Below, in pieces: positions 17,127-25,147 of a stretch of DNA of 64,000 nucleotides. The translations under genes and the position numbers were made by a program. Under the pieces are notes generated by a model. The model saw only the letters and a program-made list of their open reading frames with translations. It searched no databases and was not told the origin of the DNA. Each line of letters opens with the position of its first letter. Position 1 is the stretch's first letter. The stretch comes from CAVRIA01 sp963721115 (GTDB lineage Bacteria > Desulfobacterota > Binatia > HRBIN30 > CADEER01), in contig CAVRIA010000020.1 of assembly GCA_963721115.1 (NCBI GenBank), positions 132,529 to 196,528 on the forward strand, in the 5' to 3' direction.

Positions 17127-18005
17127 ATGGCGCACTACCTCCACCTGCTCGACGGCACCTACGAGCTGTTCCGCGCCTACTTCGCGCTGCCGGAGGCGAA
17201 AGCGCCGGACGGCGGCGAGGTGGGCGCGGTGCGCGGGCTCATCGCCACCGTGCTGGCGCTCCTGCGCGATCCGGAGCTCACCCACGTCGCCGCCGCGACC
17301 GATCACGTCGTCGAGTCGTTTCGCAACGACCTCTTCGCCGGCTACAAGACCGGGGCCGGCATCCCCGCCGACCTGTGGGCGCAGTTCCCCCTCGCCGAGG
17401 AAGCGCTGCAAGCCATGGGCGTCACCGTTTGGCCGATGGTCGAGTTCGAGGCCGACGACGCCCTGGCGACCGCAGCCGCGCGCTTCGCGCCGCGCGTCGA
17501 TCAGGTGATCATCCTCTCTCCCGACAAGGACCTCGCCCAGTGCGTCGTCGGCCGCCGCGTGGTGACGCTCGATCGACGCCGCGGCCTGACCTACGACGAG
17601 GACGCGGTGCGGGCGAAGTTCGGAGTCGCGCCCGCGTCGATCCCGGATTTCCTGGCCCTGGTCGGCGACGCGGCCGACGGCATCCCCGGTATTCCCGGAT
17701 GGGGTGCGAAGTCGGCCGCCGCCGTCCTCGCCATCTATGGCCACATCGAGGCGATTCCCGATGCGGAGGAGAAGTGGACGGTCGAGCTGCGCGGGCGCGC
17801 GCGGCTCGCCGGCGCGCTGGCCTCGCGGCGCGGGGAGGCGTCGCTCTACAAGCGGCTGGCGACGCTGCGCACCGACGTCCCCCTGCGCGAGAGTCTGGCC
17901 GACCTGCGCTGGGAAGGCGTTCCGCGACGGCGCTACCAATCCTTCTGCGAACGGCTCGGAATCCGCGATCTGCGCGATCGACCCGCGCGCTGGCGGGCGG
18001 ATTGA
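17127..18005 (+). CDS. 5'-3' exonuclease / flap endonuclease-like protein
   Basis: A 292-residue stand-alone 5'-3' exonuclease of the Pol I N-terminal/ExoIX type. The opening LLDGTYELFRAYFALP carries the first metal-binding Asp, VEFEADDALATAAARF the acidic pair, and ILSPDKDLAQCV the next; FLALVGDAADGIPGIPGWGA with KSAAAVLAIYG forms the helix-hairpin-helix and acidic site. It would remove RNA primers or flaps. The polymerase part is absent, so it is not a truncated Pol I gene but the small form. The start ATG has no strong ribosome site. Confidence 0.9.
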   Translation: MAHYLHLLDGTYELFRAYFALPEAKAPDGGEVGAVRGLIATVLALLRDPELTHVAAATDHVVESFRNDLFAGYKTGAGIPADLWAQFPLAEEALQAMGVTVWPMVEFEADDALATAAARFAPRVDQVIILSPDKDLAQCVVGRRVVTLDRRRGLTYDEDAVRAKFGVAPASIPDFLALVGDAADGIPGIPGWGAKSAAAVLAIYGHIEAIPDAEEKWTVELRGRARLAGALASRRGEASLYKRLATLRTDVPLRESLADLRWEGVPRRRYQSFCERLGIRDLRDRPARWRAD

Positions 18006-18335
18006 GAAGCGCCGCAACGGCAATGCGCCGTTGACTCTTCGTCGCCTCGCATGCGCTGAATCAAGCCATGCTAAGAGACAGCTCGACCCCGCATCTGCGA
18101 TCGAGGTGGTACAGGCATAGGACGGGGCGCCTGTCAAGTCACATGCTTCATCGGCATGTTCGGATTCTGCGACGTGATGTCGGCGCCTCCGCAACAACTG
18201 ATGATGATTTTGCAACTGCCAACTGGCCTCGAGTTTGTTTCGCTGTGCAGTCAGCGTGGAACCTTTACCGGCATGTACCTTGCACTCTGCTGTGGACGCG
18301 AACAGCGTCGACGGCGACGCAGATTGGGTCTGGGA
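18006..18335. other. Gap of lower GC, no clear gene
   Basis: About 330 bases with noticeably lower GC than the neighbours (for example gatgatgattttgcaactgc). A plus-strand frame is open through it into the next gene, but its residues show no family-like character. A promoter for the following gene is expected here. Confidence 0.4.
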
Positions 18336-18746
18336 ATGTCGAGCCGGGACAGGTCATCCGACCATTTGACGGGGCGCGAAGTGGGGTTGCACGATCTCGA
18401 TCTGGATCTCCTGCGCCTCACCTCGCTCGGCGGCGGCGAGTCGCGCAGCGGACAGTACACCGGAACGAAGGCATTGATGCTCGCCATCCTCGAGGACGGC
18501 ATCCGCAGCTACCTCAGCCCGGTCGGCCGGCTCCGCAACGAAGCGGAGTACTGGGTCCATGCCGCCCGCCAGAGGTCGCCGTTCTCGTTCGCGGTCGTCT
18601 GCGAGACCCTCGGCCTCGAGCCGGAAGCCGTGCGCACCGCGCTCGAACGGCTGCGCGGGAGGAAAGTCAATCCACGGCGCGCCATCGCGCGCAGTCGCCC
18701 GAACGTGCGGCGGACGGGACGCCTGGTCGGGCGTAAGAGCGACTGA
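18336..18746 (+). CDS. Hypothetical protein, PFSF-motif family
   Basis: A 136-residue protein. Its core ALMLAILEDGIRSYL is followed by NEAEYWVHAARQRSPFSFAV and VCETLGLEPEAVRTALERLR, a helical pattern that recurs in the leftward gene at 42,514-42,945 (LEWIHADDAEWPFSFVRLCA, then LDTDWVREVVARW). The tail is rich in Arg (RRAIARSRPNVRR). The start is uncertain: an ATG at 18,336 puts the family-like core in the middle, while an open frame extends further upstream. No function is known to me; the basic tail and compact helices suggest nucleic-acid or protein binding. Confidence 0.6.
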   Translation: MSSRDRSSDHLTGREVGLHDLDLDLLRLTSLGGGESRSGQYTGTKALMLAILEDGIRSYLSPVGRLRNEAEYWVHAARQRSPFSFAVVCETLGLEPEAVRTALERLRGRKVNPRRAIARSRPNVRRTGRLVGRKSD

Positions 18747-18806
18747 TCCGCGCAGCAGGCGGCGGCCGCCTGGCACGCACCGAAATCTTCTGCTAGCCCC
18801 GCGCCT

Positions 18807-20777
18807 ATGCGTCGCCAGGGCATCGCGGTGGCCATTGCCGCCGCAACCATCGCAACCGCGGCGATCGCTCGCGGGGGCATCGCCTTCCAGACGCGCGACG
18901 ACGTGGACATCGGGTCGGCTCCCGCCGACTTCGCGATCCTCGGTTCCGGCGACGTCGTGGTCGCCGGCGACCGCGGGGTGAGCGTTCTGCGCTCCGCCGG
19001 GAAAGGTCTCGTGTACGCCGGACGATTGGAGGCGACGGACTATGCGAAGATGGTCGCGGTGGGAACGCTGGCATCGCAGAGATACGTGGCGTATGGCGAC
19101 CGCAGCACCAGGAGCGTCTCGCTGGCTCGCGCACGGCGAGCGGGACGGTTCGATCCCCCCGTAGAGATCGCGTTGCCCACGCCTCCCCGTCTCGTCCGCT
19201 TCGCGCACATCGGCAAGGATGGAACGGAGGCCCTGTTGGTGGCGCACGACGACGGAATCACGATCGTCACGGTGGACGCGACGGGACGGTTCGTCACCTC
19301 GGCGGTCGAGGCGCCGCGCCTCGCCAGCGATCTGGCGGTCGCGGACCTCGACGGAGACGGAATCGCGGATCTCGCCGTCGTCAACGAAAGCGAGCTCCAC
19401 ATCCTCACCGGGCGCCCCGACGGAAGCTTCGGCTCCGACGAGCGGCTCGCCAGCGTGCGCGGTCCGCGCCGCGTCGTCGCCGCCGATCTGGACGGCGACG
19501 GGCGACCGGAGCTGCTGGTGATCGGCAGCCCCGGCCTGGTCGTGCACCGCCGCGACCGGGAGGGTCACCTCGGCGAGGCCAGCCCGGTGCGGTCGTCGCC
19601 GCGCCTGTTGGGGTTGGCGACGGGCGACGTCGACGGGGACGGACGGCTCGACGTGGCGGTGATCGACGGCGGCCACAGCACGATCACGTTCCTCCTCGGC
19701 AAGCCCGACGGGTTCGAGGAAGGCGGATCGTATCTGGTCGGTCGCGAGCCAGGCGGTGTGATCCTCGCCGACGAGAACGGCGACGGCCGGCTGGATGCGC
19801 TCGTCCTCAACCGGCTCGACGCCAGTATCACCGTGCTTCGCAACCGCGACGGCGGTGATTTCGACGGCATCCGGTGCGTGCTGGGCGGAAGCGAGGATCT
19901 GGGCGCCATCGCGCTCGCCGACTTCGACGGCGACTCGCACGTCGACATCGCGGTGACCAGCGAGGAGAGCGGCCGACTGAGCGTCTTCCTGAGCAGCGGA
20001 ACGGGACGCTTCACCGCCCGGCAGCCGGTGCCGATCGGGCAGCAGCCGCGCGCCCTCGTGGCTACCGATCTGGACGGCGACGGCAAGCCCGACCTGGCGA
20101 CCGCGAACTTCGGTAGCGACGAGGTCGCGGTCATGCAGGGAGACGGGCGGGGCGGCTTCGCGGCGCCGACCTTGATCTCGGTCGGGCTCGGCCCGTCCGC
20201 CATCGTCGCCGGCAAGTTCAGCGGCTCCCGGCTGCCAGATCTGGCGGTGGCGAACCTGCTCTCGGACAGCGTGTCCGTTCTGTACGGAGACGGGCACGGA
20301 AGCTTCCCGACCGTCACCAACTTCCCGGTGGTCTCCCAGCCGAGCTTCCTGCTGGTGGGGGACGTCGATCAGGACGGACATGCCGACCTCGTCGTCGGCA
20401 GCAGCTTCAGCGAGTCGGTCTCGATTCTGCACGGCAACGGACGGGAGCTCGTCGAGCCGGAGACGACGACGTTGGCAGGGACCGCGAGGCCCTCCGTGGC
20501 CGAGGATCTCGACGGCGACGGATCGATCGACCTGGTGGCGATCGACGAGTCCGGCGACGAGGTCAAGATCCTGCCCGGGATCGGCGCCGGACAGTTCGGC
20601 GCGCCGATCAGCTTCCGCGTCGGCAGGGGCGCGCGCGCCGTTGCCGCCGCCGACTTCAACGGCGACGGACGCATCGACCTCGCCATCGTGCACGCGGCGA
20701 CGCGGACCATCGCCATCGTTCTCAACCAGAGCGAGCGTGCGCCGGACCGCCCGCGCCGAGGCCGCACGGCGACTTGA
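18807..20777 (+). CDS. FG-GAP/VCBS repeat protein, secreted
   Basis: A 656-residue protein with a signal-like start (GIAVAIAAATIATAAIARGG) and about nine repeats of the calcium-binding loop DLDGDGxxDLxVV (for example DLDGDGIADLAVV, DVDGDGRLDVAVI, DLDGDGKPDLATA, DFNGDGRIDLAIV). Such FG-GAP repeats build a beta-propeller, usually in extracellular or surface proteins. No catalytic domain or membrane anchor is seen. The ligand is unknown. It is followed on the same strand by an SRPBCC gene after 31 bases. Confidence 0.85.
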   Translation: MRRQGIAVAIAAATIATAAIARGGIAFQTRDDVDIGSAPADFAILGSGDVVVAGDRGVSVLRSAGKGLVYAGRLEATDYAKMVAVGTLASQRYVAYGDRSTRSVSLARARRAGRFDPPVEIALPTPPRLVRFAHIGKDGTEALLVAHDDGITIVTVDATGRFVTSAVEAPRLASDLAVADLDGDGIADLAVVNESELHILTGRPDGSFGSDERLASVRGPRRVVAADLDGDGRPELLVIGSPGLVVHRRDREGHLGEASPVRSSPRLLGLATGDVDGDGRLDVAVIDGGHSTITFLLGKPDGFEEGGSYLVGREPGGVILADENGDGRLDALVLNRLDASITVLRNRDGGDFDGIRCVLGGSEDLGAIALADFDGDSHVDIAVTSEESGRLSVFLSSGTGRFTARQPVPIGQQPRALVATDLDGDGKPDLATANFGSDEVAVMQGDGRGGFAAPTLISVGLGPSAIVAGKFSGSRLPDLAVANLLSDSVSVLYGDGHGSFPTVTNFPVVSQPSFLLVGDVDQDGHADLVVGSSFSESVSILHGNGRELVEPETTTLAGTARPSVAEDLDGDGSIDLVAIDESGDEVKILPGIGAGQFGAPISFRVGRGARAVAAADFNGDGRIDLAIVHAATRTIAIVLNQSERAPDRPRRGRTAT

Positions 20778-20808
20778 CAGTCCGCAAACCCCCTCACTAC
20801 CTTGCGGC

Positions 20809-21267
20809 ATGGCCATCGAAGAGGCGCAGGAGTACTCGGTCCAGATTGCGGCGGCGCCCGCCGCCTGCTTCGAGACGATCCTCGACTTCGACGCCTATTC
20901 GAAGTGGTCCTCGGCGATCGAGCGAGTCGCCGTGCTCGAGCGCGACCCGAAGGGCGTCGGGCGCGTCGTGGAGTTCCATATCAACATGCGTTTCAAGAGC
21001 GTCCGCTACGTCCTCGAGTACTCCTACAAGAAGCCGCACGAGCTCACCTGGACGTCGGTCGACGGCGACATCGAGTCGATCGAGGGCGCCTATCACTTCA
21101 GCAAGCTCAGCCCCAAGATCACGCAGGCCGCGTGCCGCCAGGTGGTTCGAATCGGCTTCTGGATCCCCGGTCCGTTGCGCCGACTGGCGGAGCGCAGCGC
21201 CCTGCAGCAGTCGGTCGACGAGTTCAAGGTGGAAGTCGAGAGCAGGACGAAGGGGTTACGTCGTTAA
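20809..21267 (+). CDS. SRPBCC-family (START-like) protein
   Basis: A 152-residue helix-grip protein: EYSVQIAAAPAACFETILDF, DAYSKWSSAIERVAVLERDP and FVEF/VRYVLEYSYKKPHELTW strands, ending in a long C-terminal helix (ALQQSVDEFKVEVE). The family binds lipids, polyketides or other hydrophobic ligands (COQ10/cyclase-like). The ATG at 20,809 is preferred because it opens directly into the first strand. The last codons run into the GTTACGCTGTTAAGG repeat that follows, so the C-terminal few residues (TKGLRR) are written by repeat DNA. Confidence 0.82.
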   Translation: MAIEEAQEYSVQIAAAPAACFETILDFDAYSKWSSAIERVAVLERDPKGVGRVVEFHINMRFKSVRYVLEYSYKKPHELTWTSVDGDIESIEGAYHFSKLSPKITQAACRQVVRIGFWIPGPLRRLAERSALQQSVDEFKVEVESRTKGLRR

Positions 21268-21392
21268 GGGGTTACGCTGTTAAGGGGTTACGCTGTTAAG
21301 GCGGTTACGCTGTTAAGGTGGCTTACGCTGGCTTAAGCGGCCCTAACTCCTCAACCACCCTAACCCCCTAACCCCCTAACCCCCTGACACCC
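21247..21392. repeat. GGTTACGCTGTTAAGG tandem with complementary CCCTAAC arm
   Basis: The left arm repeats ggggttacgctgttaagg four times with small changes; the right arm repeats ccctaaccccctaacccc. The arms are partly complementary (GGGGTTA versus TAACCCC). The block overlaps the end of the SRPBCC gene and stops just before the stop codon of the leftward DUF3106 gene, so it sits between two convergent gene ends. Confidence 0.8.
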
Positions 21393-21396
21393 TGCC

Positions 21397-21747
21397 TCAC
21401 TTCCCCTTCTTCCAGTTCCGGTACTTGCGCTCGAACTCCGAGCGTTCTTGCTGGGGCATCTGCTGATAGCGCTGGTAGTTCTGGCGGATGCGATCGCGTT
21501 CTTGCTGCGGCATCTGCTGGTAGCGTTGGTATTCCTTCTCGACCTCCCTGCGCTTCTCCCTCGGCTGCTCCCGGTGACGATCGTAGTTGCGCAGGGCTTC
21601 GTAACGCTCCCCGGGGCTGTACTGCTGCCAGGCCTGGGCCAACCAAAGAGGAGCCGCGCGGTCGCCCGGCCGCGCGGCGGCGCGGCGCGGCCACCCCGCC
21701 AGCGCGGTCGCGATCACAAACAGCAGGACGGGAATCGTGCGCCGCAT
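21397..21747 (-). CDS. DUF3106-like secreted protein
   Basis: A 116-residue protein with a signal peptide (RRTIPVLLFVIATALAGWPR) and charged repeats YQRYQQMPQQERDRIRQN and YQRYQQMPQQERSEFERK, the signature of DUF3106 proteins, which are thought to be periplasmic. It is third in a leftward operon after an ECF sigma factor and its anti-sigma factor; its start is two bases from the anti-sigma stop. The position suggests a product of the sigma regulon or an extra sensor part. Confidence 0.82.
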   Translation of the reverse strand: MRRTIPVLLFVIATALAGWPRRAAARPGDRAAPLWLAQAWQQYSPGERYEALRNYDRHREQPREKRREVEKEYQRYQQMPQQERDRIRQNYQRYQQMPQQERSEFERKYRNWKKGK

Positions 21748-21749
21748 GT

Positions 21750-22259
21750 TCACCCGCGGGACGGCTGGGCGGACGAGGACGGGGGGGCCACCTTCTCCAC
21801 CGTGTCGAAGTGCTCCAGTGCGTCCAAGTGTTCGAAAAGGGAGTAGTCCAAGAACAGCTCCGGCTTCTCCACCACTGCCTTCGGCGGCTGCTCCAGCCCG
21901 AAGGCGATGAGAGCCGGGCGGGAGAAGCGAGCGGCGGCGAGGACCAGCAGAACCCCTGCCAGGGCGGCTCCGACCAGCCCCAGACGGGCGCGGCGCGGCT
22001 CCGGCTCTGCCTTCTCGGCGATCTGGCGGCGCATGGCCGCGAACATCCGGTCGACCGAGACGACCTCGCCTGCCGCCGCCGCGGCGAGCCACCGTCTCTG
22101 CTCGGCGACGCTGTTCTGCGACGCGGCGCGCTCGGCGGCGCACCTGTCGCAGCGGCCGAGGTGGGCACGCACCCGTTCGGCCCGCCCGGCGGGTAGCTCG
22201 CCATCGATCAGCGCCGTCAGCTGACGGCGCGTCCACCAACAGGAAAGGCTCTCAGTCAT
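21750..22259 (-). CDS. Anti-sigma factor, zinc-finger type
   Basis: A 169-residue protein. The cytoplasmic N-terminus has the zinc-binding anti-sigma motif HLGRCDRCAAE (H-x3-C-x2-C) after LTALIDGELPAGRAERV. A single membrane segment (LVGAALAGVLLVLAAARFS) follows, then an outside domain rich in acidic residues. It should hold the neighbouring ECF sigma factor inactive until an envelope signal arrives. It overlaps the sigma gene by eight bases, giving coupled translation. Confidence 0.9.
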   Translation of the reverse strand: MTESLSCWWTRRQLTALIDGELPAGRAERVRAHLGRCDRCAAERAASQNSVAEQRRWLAAAAAGEVVSVDRMFAAMRRQIAEKAEPEPRRARLGLVGAALAGVLLVLAAARFSRPALIAFGLEQPPKAVVEKPELFLDYSLFEHLDALEHFDTVEKVAPPSSSAQPSRG

Positions 22260-22836
22260 ACGCGGCCATGCGATCGCGCAACGTCACCGTCGCGCGGTGG
22301 ATCAGACTCTTCACGGCGGATACCGAGCATCCCAAGGTGTGCGCCACCTCCTCGTACGAAAAGCCCTCGACCCGCGCCAGCCAGAGCGCTGCGCGCTGCT
22401 GCGCCGGCAGCCCCGAAAGGGCGCGGCGGATTGTATCCATCCTCTCCCGCGCCAACAAGTCGTCTTCGCCGCTGCGCCCGTCCGGATCGGCCAGGTCGCC
22501 GGGGTCGGGAGGGGGATCGTCCGCGCCGCTGCCGCGGGGCGCGACGTTGAGGCGGTGCTCGGCGCGGCGGGCCTCGCTGACGCAGAGGTTGGTGACGATT
22601 CGGTACAGCCAGGTCGCGAAGCGGGCGCGCGGCTCGTAGCGCCGGCGGGTGCGGTAGACCCGCACGAACGCCTCCTGCGCCAACTCCTCGGCGCGGGCGT
22701 TGGATCCGACCATGGAGCGGGCGAACCCGGCAACCTGCTGAACGTATTTGCGAAACAACGCCTCGAATGCCGCAACATCATCATCCCGCTGGACGGCCAG
22801 CATGAGCTGCACGTCCGGATCCTGGTCTGGATTCAC
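22252..22836 (-). CDS. ECF-type RNA polymerase sigma factor
   Basis: A 194-residue sigma-70 family ECF factor. Region 2 is visible as FEALFRKYVQQVAGFARSMV and AEELAQEAFVRVYRTRRRYE, with FATWLYRIVTNLCVSEARR; region 4 as LSGLPAQQRAALWLARVEGF and YEEVAHTLGCSVSAVKSLIH. It directs polymerase to its own regulon. It is first in the operon with a zinc anti-sigma factor and a DUF3106 protein, a standard stress-sensing arrangement (SigE/RpoE-like). Autoregulation is likely, but I did not find an obvious ECF -35 AAC motif. Confidence 0.93.
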   Translation of the reverse strand: MNPDQDPDVQLMLAVQRDDDVAAFEALFRKYVQQVAGFARSMVGSNARAEELAQEAFVRVYRTRRRYEPRARFATWLYRIVTNLCVSEARRAEHRLNVAPRGSGADDPPPDPGDLADPDGRSGEDDLLARERMDTIRRALSGLPAQQRAALWLARVEGFSYEEVAHTLGCSVSAVKSLIHRATVTLRDRMAAYD

Positions 22837-22945
22837 CCTGCGTCTACTGCCTCAGGAACGCTCCAACCGGACGGAAGTTGCGCTTCAGGGTGGACATTGC
22901 CGGCACGACGCAGCGCGCCGATCCGCTGCGGCGGCGGAGCAGGGG

Positions 22946-23641
22946 CTAGCCGCGCGCGGCGCGAGACGAGGAGCGCTTCCGCACCGCCGGCCGCGTCCTG
23001 GCTGCGGCGCGCTTGCCCGCCACCTTCTTCTTTGCCGCGCTCTTCTGCTTGGCCGCGCTCTTCTGCTTGGCGGCGACCTTCTTGACGGGCTTCTTGGTCG
23101 ACTTCTTCGTCGACTTCTTGGCGGCGGCCCTCTTGGGCACCTTCTTGGCGGCGGCCCTCTTGGGCACCTTCTTGGCGGCGGCCCTCTTGGGCGCCTTCTT
23201 GGCGGCGGCCCTCTTGGGCGCCTTCTTCGCGGCCGCCACCCTAGCGGTCGATTTCTTCGCTACCGGCTTCTTCGCCTGCGCCGCTACCTTCTTTGTGGGT
23301 ACCGGTTTCGCGGCCTTGGCCGACGCGGCAGGCCGCGCGGGCGGTGGCGGCTCCTTGCTCTCCGCCTTGTTCGCGGCCGGCTTCTTCTGCACCGGCAGCT
23401 CGGCGCTCGGCACCCGGCGCAGCATCTGGTATTTGATCTTGCTCGCCAGCTGTCCGTAGAGCATGTTCAGGCGGTCGGAGTCGTAGCGGTGGAGGGCCTC
23501 TTCGAGACGCCGCTGGTGATCCTCCAGGTAGGTGACGAGGTACTCCCGCGCGCGCACGATGACTCGCTCCGGCACCTTTCGCTGTGCCTCGACGATACGC
23601 ACGATCTCGTGCAGGATGCCGCTATCGACTGGCTGTGTCAC
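22946..23641 (-). CDS. Histone H1-like Lys/Ala-rich protein
   Basis: A 231-residue protein in two parts. Residues 1-80 are a helical domain (LHEIVRIVEAQRKVPERVIV, YLEDHQRRLEEALHRYDS). Residues 80-231 are a Lys-Ala-Pro-rich tail with tandem copies of AAAKKAPKRAAAKKVPKR, typical of DNA-compacting bacterial histone H1-like tails (AlgP/HctB type). It should bind DNA non-specifically. The tail DNA is a clean 24-27 base tandem (23,095-23,230), so the repeat number may vary between strains. It stands alone on its strand. Confidence 0.85.
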   Translation of the reverse strand: MTQPVDSGILHEIVRIVEAQRKVPERVIVRAREYLVTYLEDHQRRLEEALHRYDSDRLNMLYGQLASKIKYQMLRRVPSAELPVQKKPAANKAESKEPPPPARPAASAKAAKPVPTKKVAAQAKKPVAKKSTARVAAAKKAPKRAAAKKAPKRAAAKKVPKRAAAKKVPKRAAAKKSTKKSTKKPVKKVAAKQKSAAKQKSAAKKKVAGKRAAARTRPAVRKRSSSRAARG

Positions 23642-23662
23642 CTAACTGCTCCGTCGTACGCT

Positions 23663-23935
23663 TCATGCGAGCACGGGTAGTAGCACGGAATCAACTCCCG
23701 GCAAAGAAGATCCCCCTTCGGCCCCTACGGGACCCGTCGTAGCGGCGCTCACCACCGGCGTCGCGGTGGGAACCGCAGTCGTGGGCGTAAACGTGGGCGT
23801 CCTGTCCTCGGCCGGCGGCAGGATGACGCCGATACTCGCGTCGCTCCCGCAGCCCGTCCCTACGATGCAACAAGCGAGCGCCAAGACAGCCATCAGTGCT
23901 CGTAGTCGCCCCCCGCCAAGTTGCCAAAACAGCAT
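23663..23935 (-). CDS. Small lipoprotein with Thr-Pro-rich linker
   Basis: A 90-residue protein with a lipoprotein signal (LMAVLALACCIVGTGCGSD; lipidated Cys29) and a Thr/Pro-rich stretch (TPTFTPTTAVPTATP). The rest is short and without a recognised fold. Thr-Pro linkers of this type also appear in the dockerin-like protein at 52,715 and are a house style of the genome. The start is chosen at 23,935 because it is the ATG directly before the signal; an upstream in-frame ATG would add a charged segment. Confidence 0.6.
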   Translation of the reverse strand: MLFWQLGGGRLRALMAVLALACCIVGTGCGSDASIGVILPPAEDRTPTFTPTTAVPTATPVVSAATTGPVGAEGGSSLPGVDSVLLPVLA

Positions 23936-24057
23936 TTTATCGCTCGCACCGTTCCTTTCTCTACGTTTCGTCGATGCCGCCCGCATCCGTTACATCGCCG
24001 GAGCCCCCGCTGTCAAAGGCGATCGTCCGCACCACGTATTTTTCGGCGGACCGCTCG

Positions 24058-24717
24058 CTAGGCCGCAGCGCCGATCCCGAGGCGCACGATCGTCCCCGTC
24101 GGGACCGGGCTCTCGAGGACGAGACCGCGCACCAGCCGCGCCAGCTCGACAACCCAGGTCCGCCCCGGCGGAGCCGCCGTGCCCGTAACCAGGGCGTTGA
24201 CCCGTACGGCCGCGGGCAGGGTTTTGGCAAGGCCCTGCGCCATGGTAACCAGGCCCGATTCGGTCACCCGACCCAGCGCCGCCGGTTGATCGAGGGCGGC
24301 AGACGAGACGGCGACGATCACCAGACAGCCCTGCCCCACCGCCGCCATGCGCAACCCGATCCCGCGAGCGAGAAAGAACGGCACCTTCAACGCCCGGTCC
24401 AGCTCCCCTCTCCAGGCGTCCAGATCCGTACCGAGTACCGATCCGCAACGGGGAGGCTGCGGAGCGAGCACGGCGGCGTCGAGTCCGCCCGCCGCCCGCC
24501 AGAGCCGGTCGACGAGCGCCTCGCCCTCACCGCCCTCCGACGACTCGATCCCGACCGCGACGATCCGCCCGCTCGCCTCGTCGCCCGCTCGGCCGGACGC
24601 CCCCGCATCGACCGGCACGAAGACCCGCGCGCCGCCCGCCGCCAGATGCCACGCGATCTCGCCGGCAATGCCACCCGCCGTGCCGCCGCAGAGCACCGCC
24701 GTTCGCACCTCCGCCAT
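24058..24717 (-). CDS. SDR-fold protein, catalytic residues missing
   Basis: A 219-residue Rossmann protein of the short-chain dehydrogenase/reductase type: AVLCGGTAGGIAGEIAWHLA for the nucleotide loop, AVLAPQPPRCG, and CLVIVAVSSAALDQPAALGR where the catalytic Ser sits. The region that should hold Tyr-x3-Lys reads GRVTESGLVTMAQGLAKTL, without the Tyr and without the Lys at the usual spacing. It is therefore probably a non-catalytic or atypical member. The length is slightly short. The start ATG at 24,717 gives the family N-terminus MAEVRTAVLCGG. Confidence 0.7.
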   Translation of the reverse strand: MAEVRTAVLCGGTAGGIAGEIAWHLAAGGARVFVPVDAGASGRAGDEASGRIVAVGIESSEGGEGEALVDRLWRAAGGLDAAVLAPQPPRCGSVLGTDLDAWRGELDRALKVPFFLARGIGLRMAAVGQGCLVIVAVSSAALDQPAALGRVTESGLVTMAQGLAKTLPAAVRVNALVTGTAAPPGRTWVVELARLVRGLVLESPVPTGTIVRLGIGAAA

Positions 24718-24777
24718 ACCCCGACGATAGTGGATTCCGCGCGCGGCGAACAGGACGCGCCCTTGCGCCAATGCCCG

Positions 24778-25038
24778 TCAAGCGGAGCTCGAGCAACCTC
24801 GAAGAGGACAAAATCCGTCAGCCCAGGGCACCGCCTCGCCGCAGCACTCGAGCCCGAGGACCTCCGACGCGCCGGGCGGCGGCGGGTAGAAGCCCTGCCG
24901 CTGCACCAGATCCGCCCGGTTCACCGCCGTGGCCCGGACCCGAATGCGCAGGTCGTTCGGTCCGAGCTCCGGGCTCGGCGCCTCGCCGACGCGCAGCACG
25001 TTCTCGTCCCCCGGGTGATCGAAGATGATCGCCTTCAT
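24778..25038 (-). pseudogene. Truncated quinone oxidoreductase (MDR family) N-terminus
   Basis: From the ATG at 25,038 the frame reads MKAIIFDHPGDENVLRVGEA, NDLRIRVRATAVNRADLVQR and GFYPPPPGASEVLGLECCGE, the standard first 70 residues of a zinc-free NADPH:quinone oxidoreductase. It then ends 16 unrelated residues later. The cofactor-binding Rossmann half (about 250 residues) is gone. The break is next to the SDR-like gene, so a deletion probably joined two regions. It is not expected to be functional. Confidence 0.72.
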
Positions 25039-25147
25039 CTCTTCTCCTCGCTCCTCATGCCTTTTCGTCTCGACGTCCGATCGCCTCCGACTCAACGTAT
25101 GGCAGCTCCTCGTCGCGCCCGCTATTGTCCGGGCCGGGGCGCAACCG

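Noticed and set aside
21330..21392. Telomere-like CCCTAA repeats
   Set aside because: They are short, imperfect, and paired with a GGGGTTA arm in the same gap; they fit the gap-word repeat pattern, not a chromosome end.
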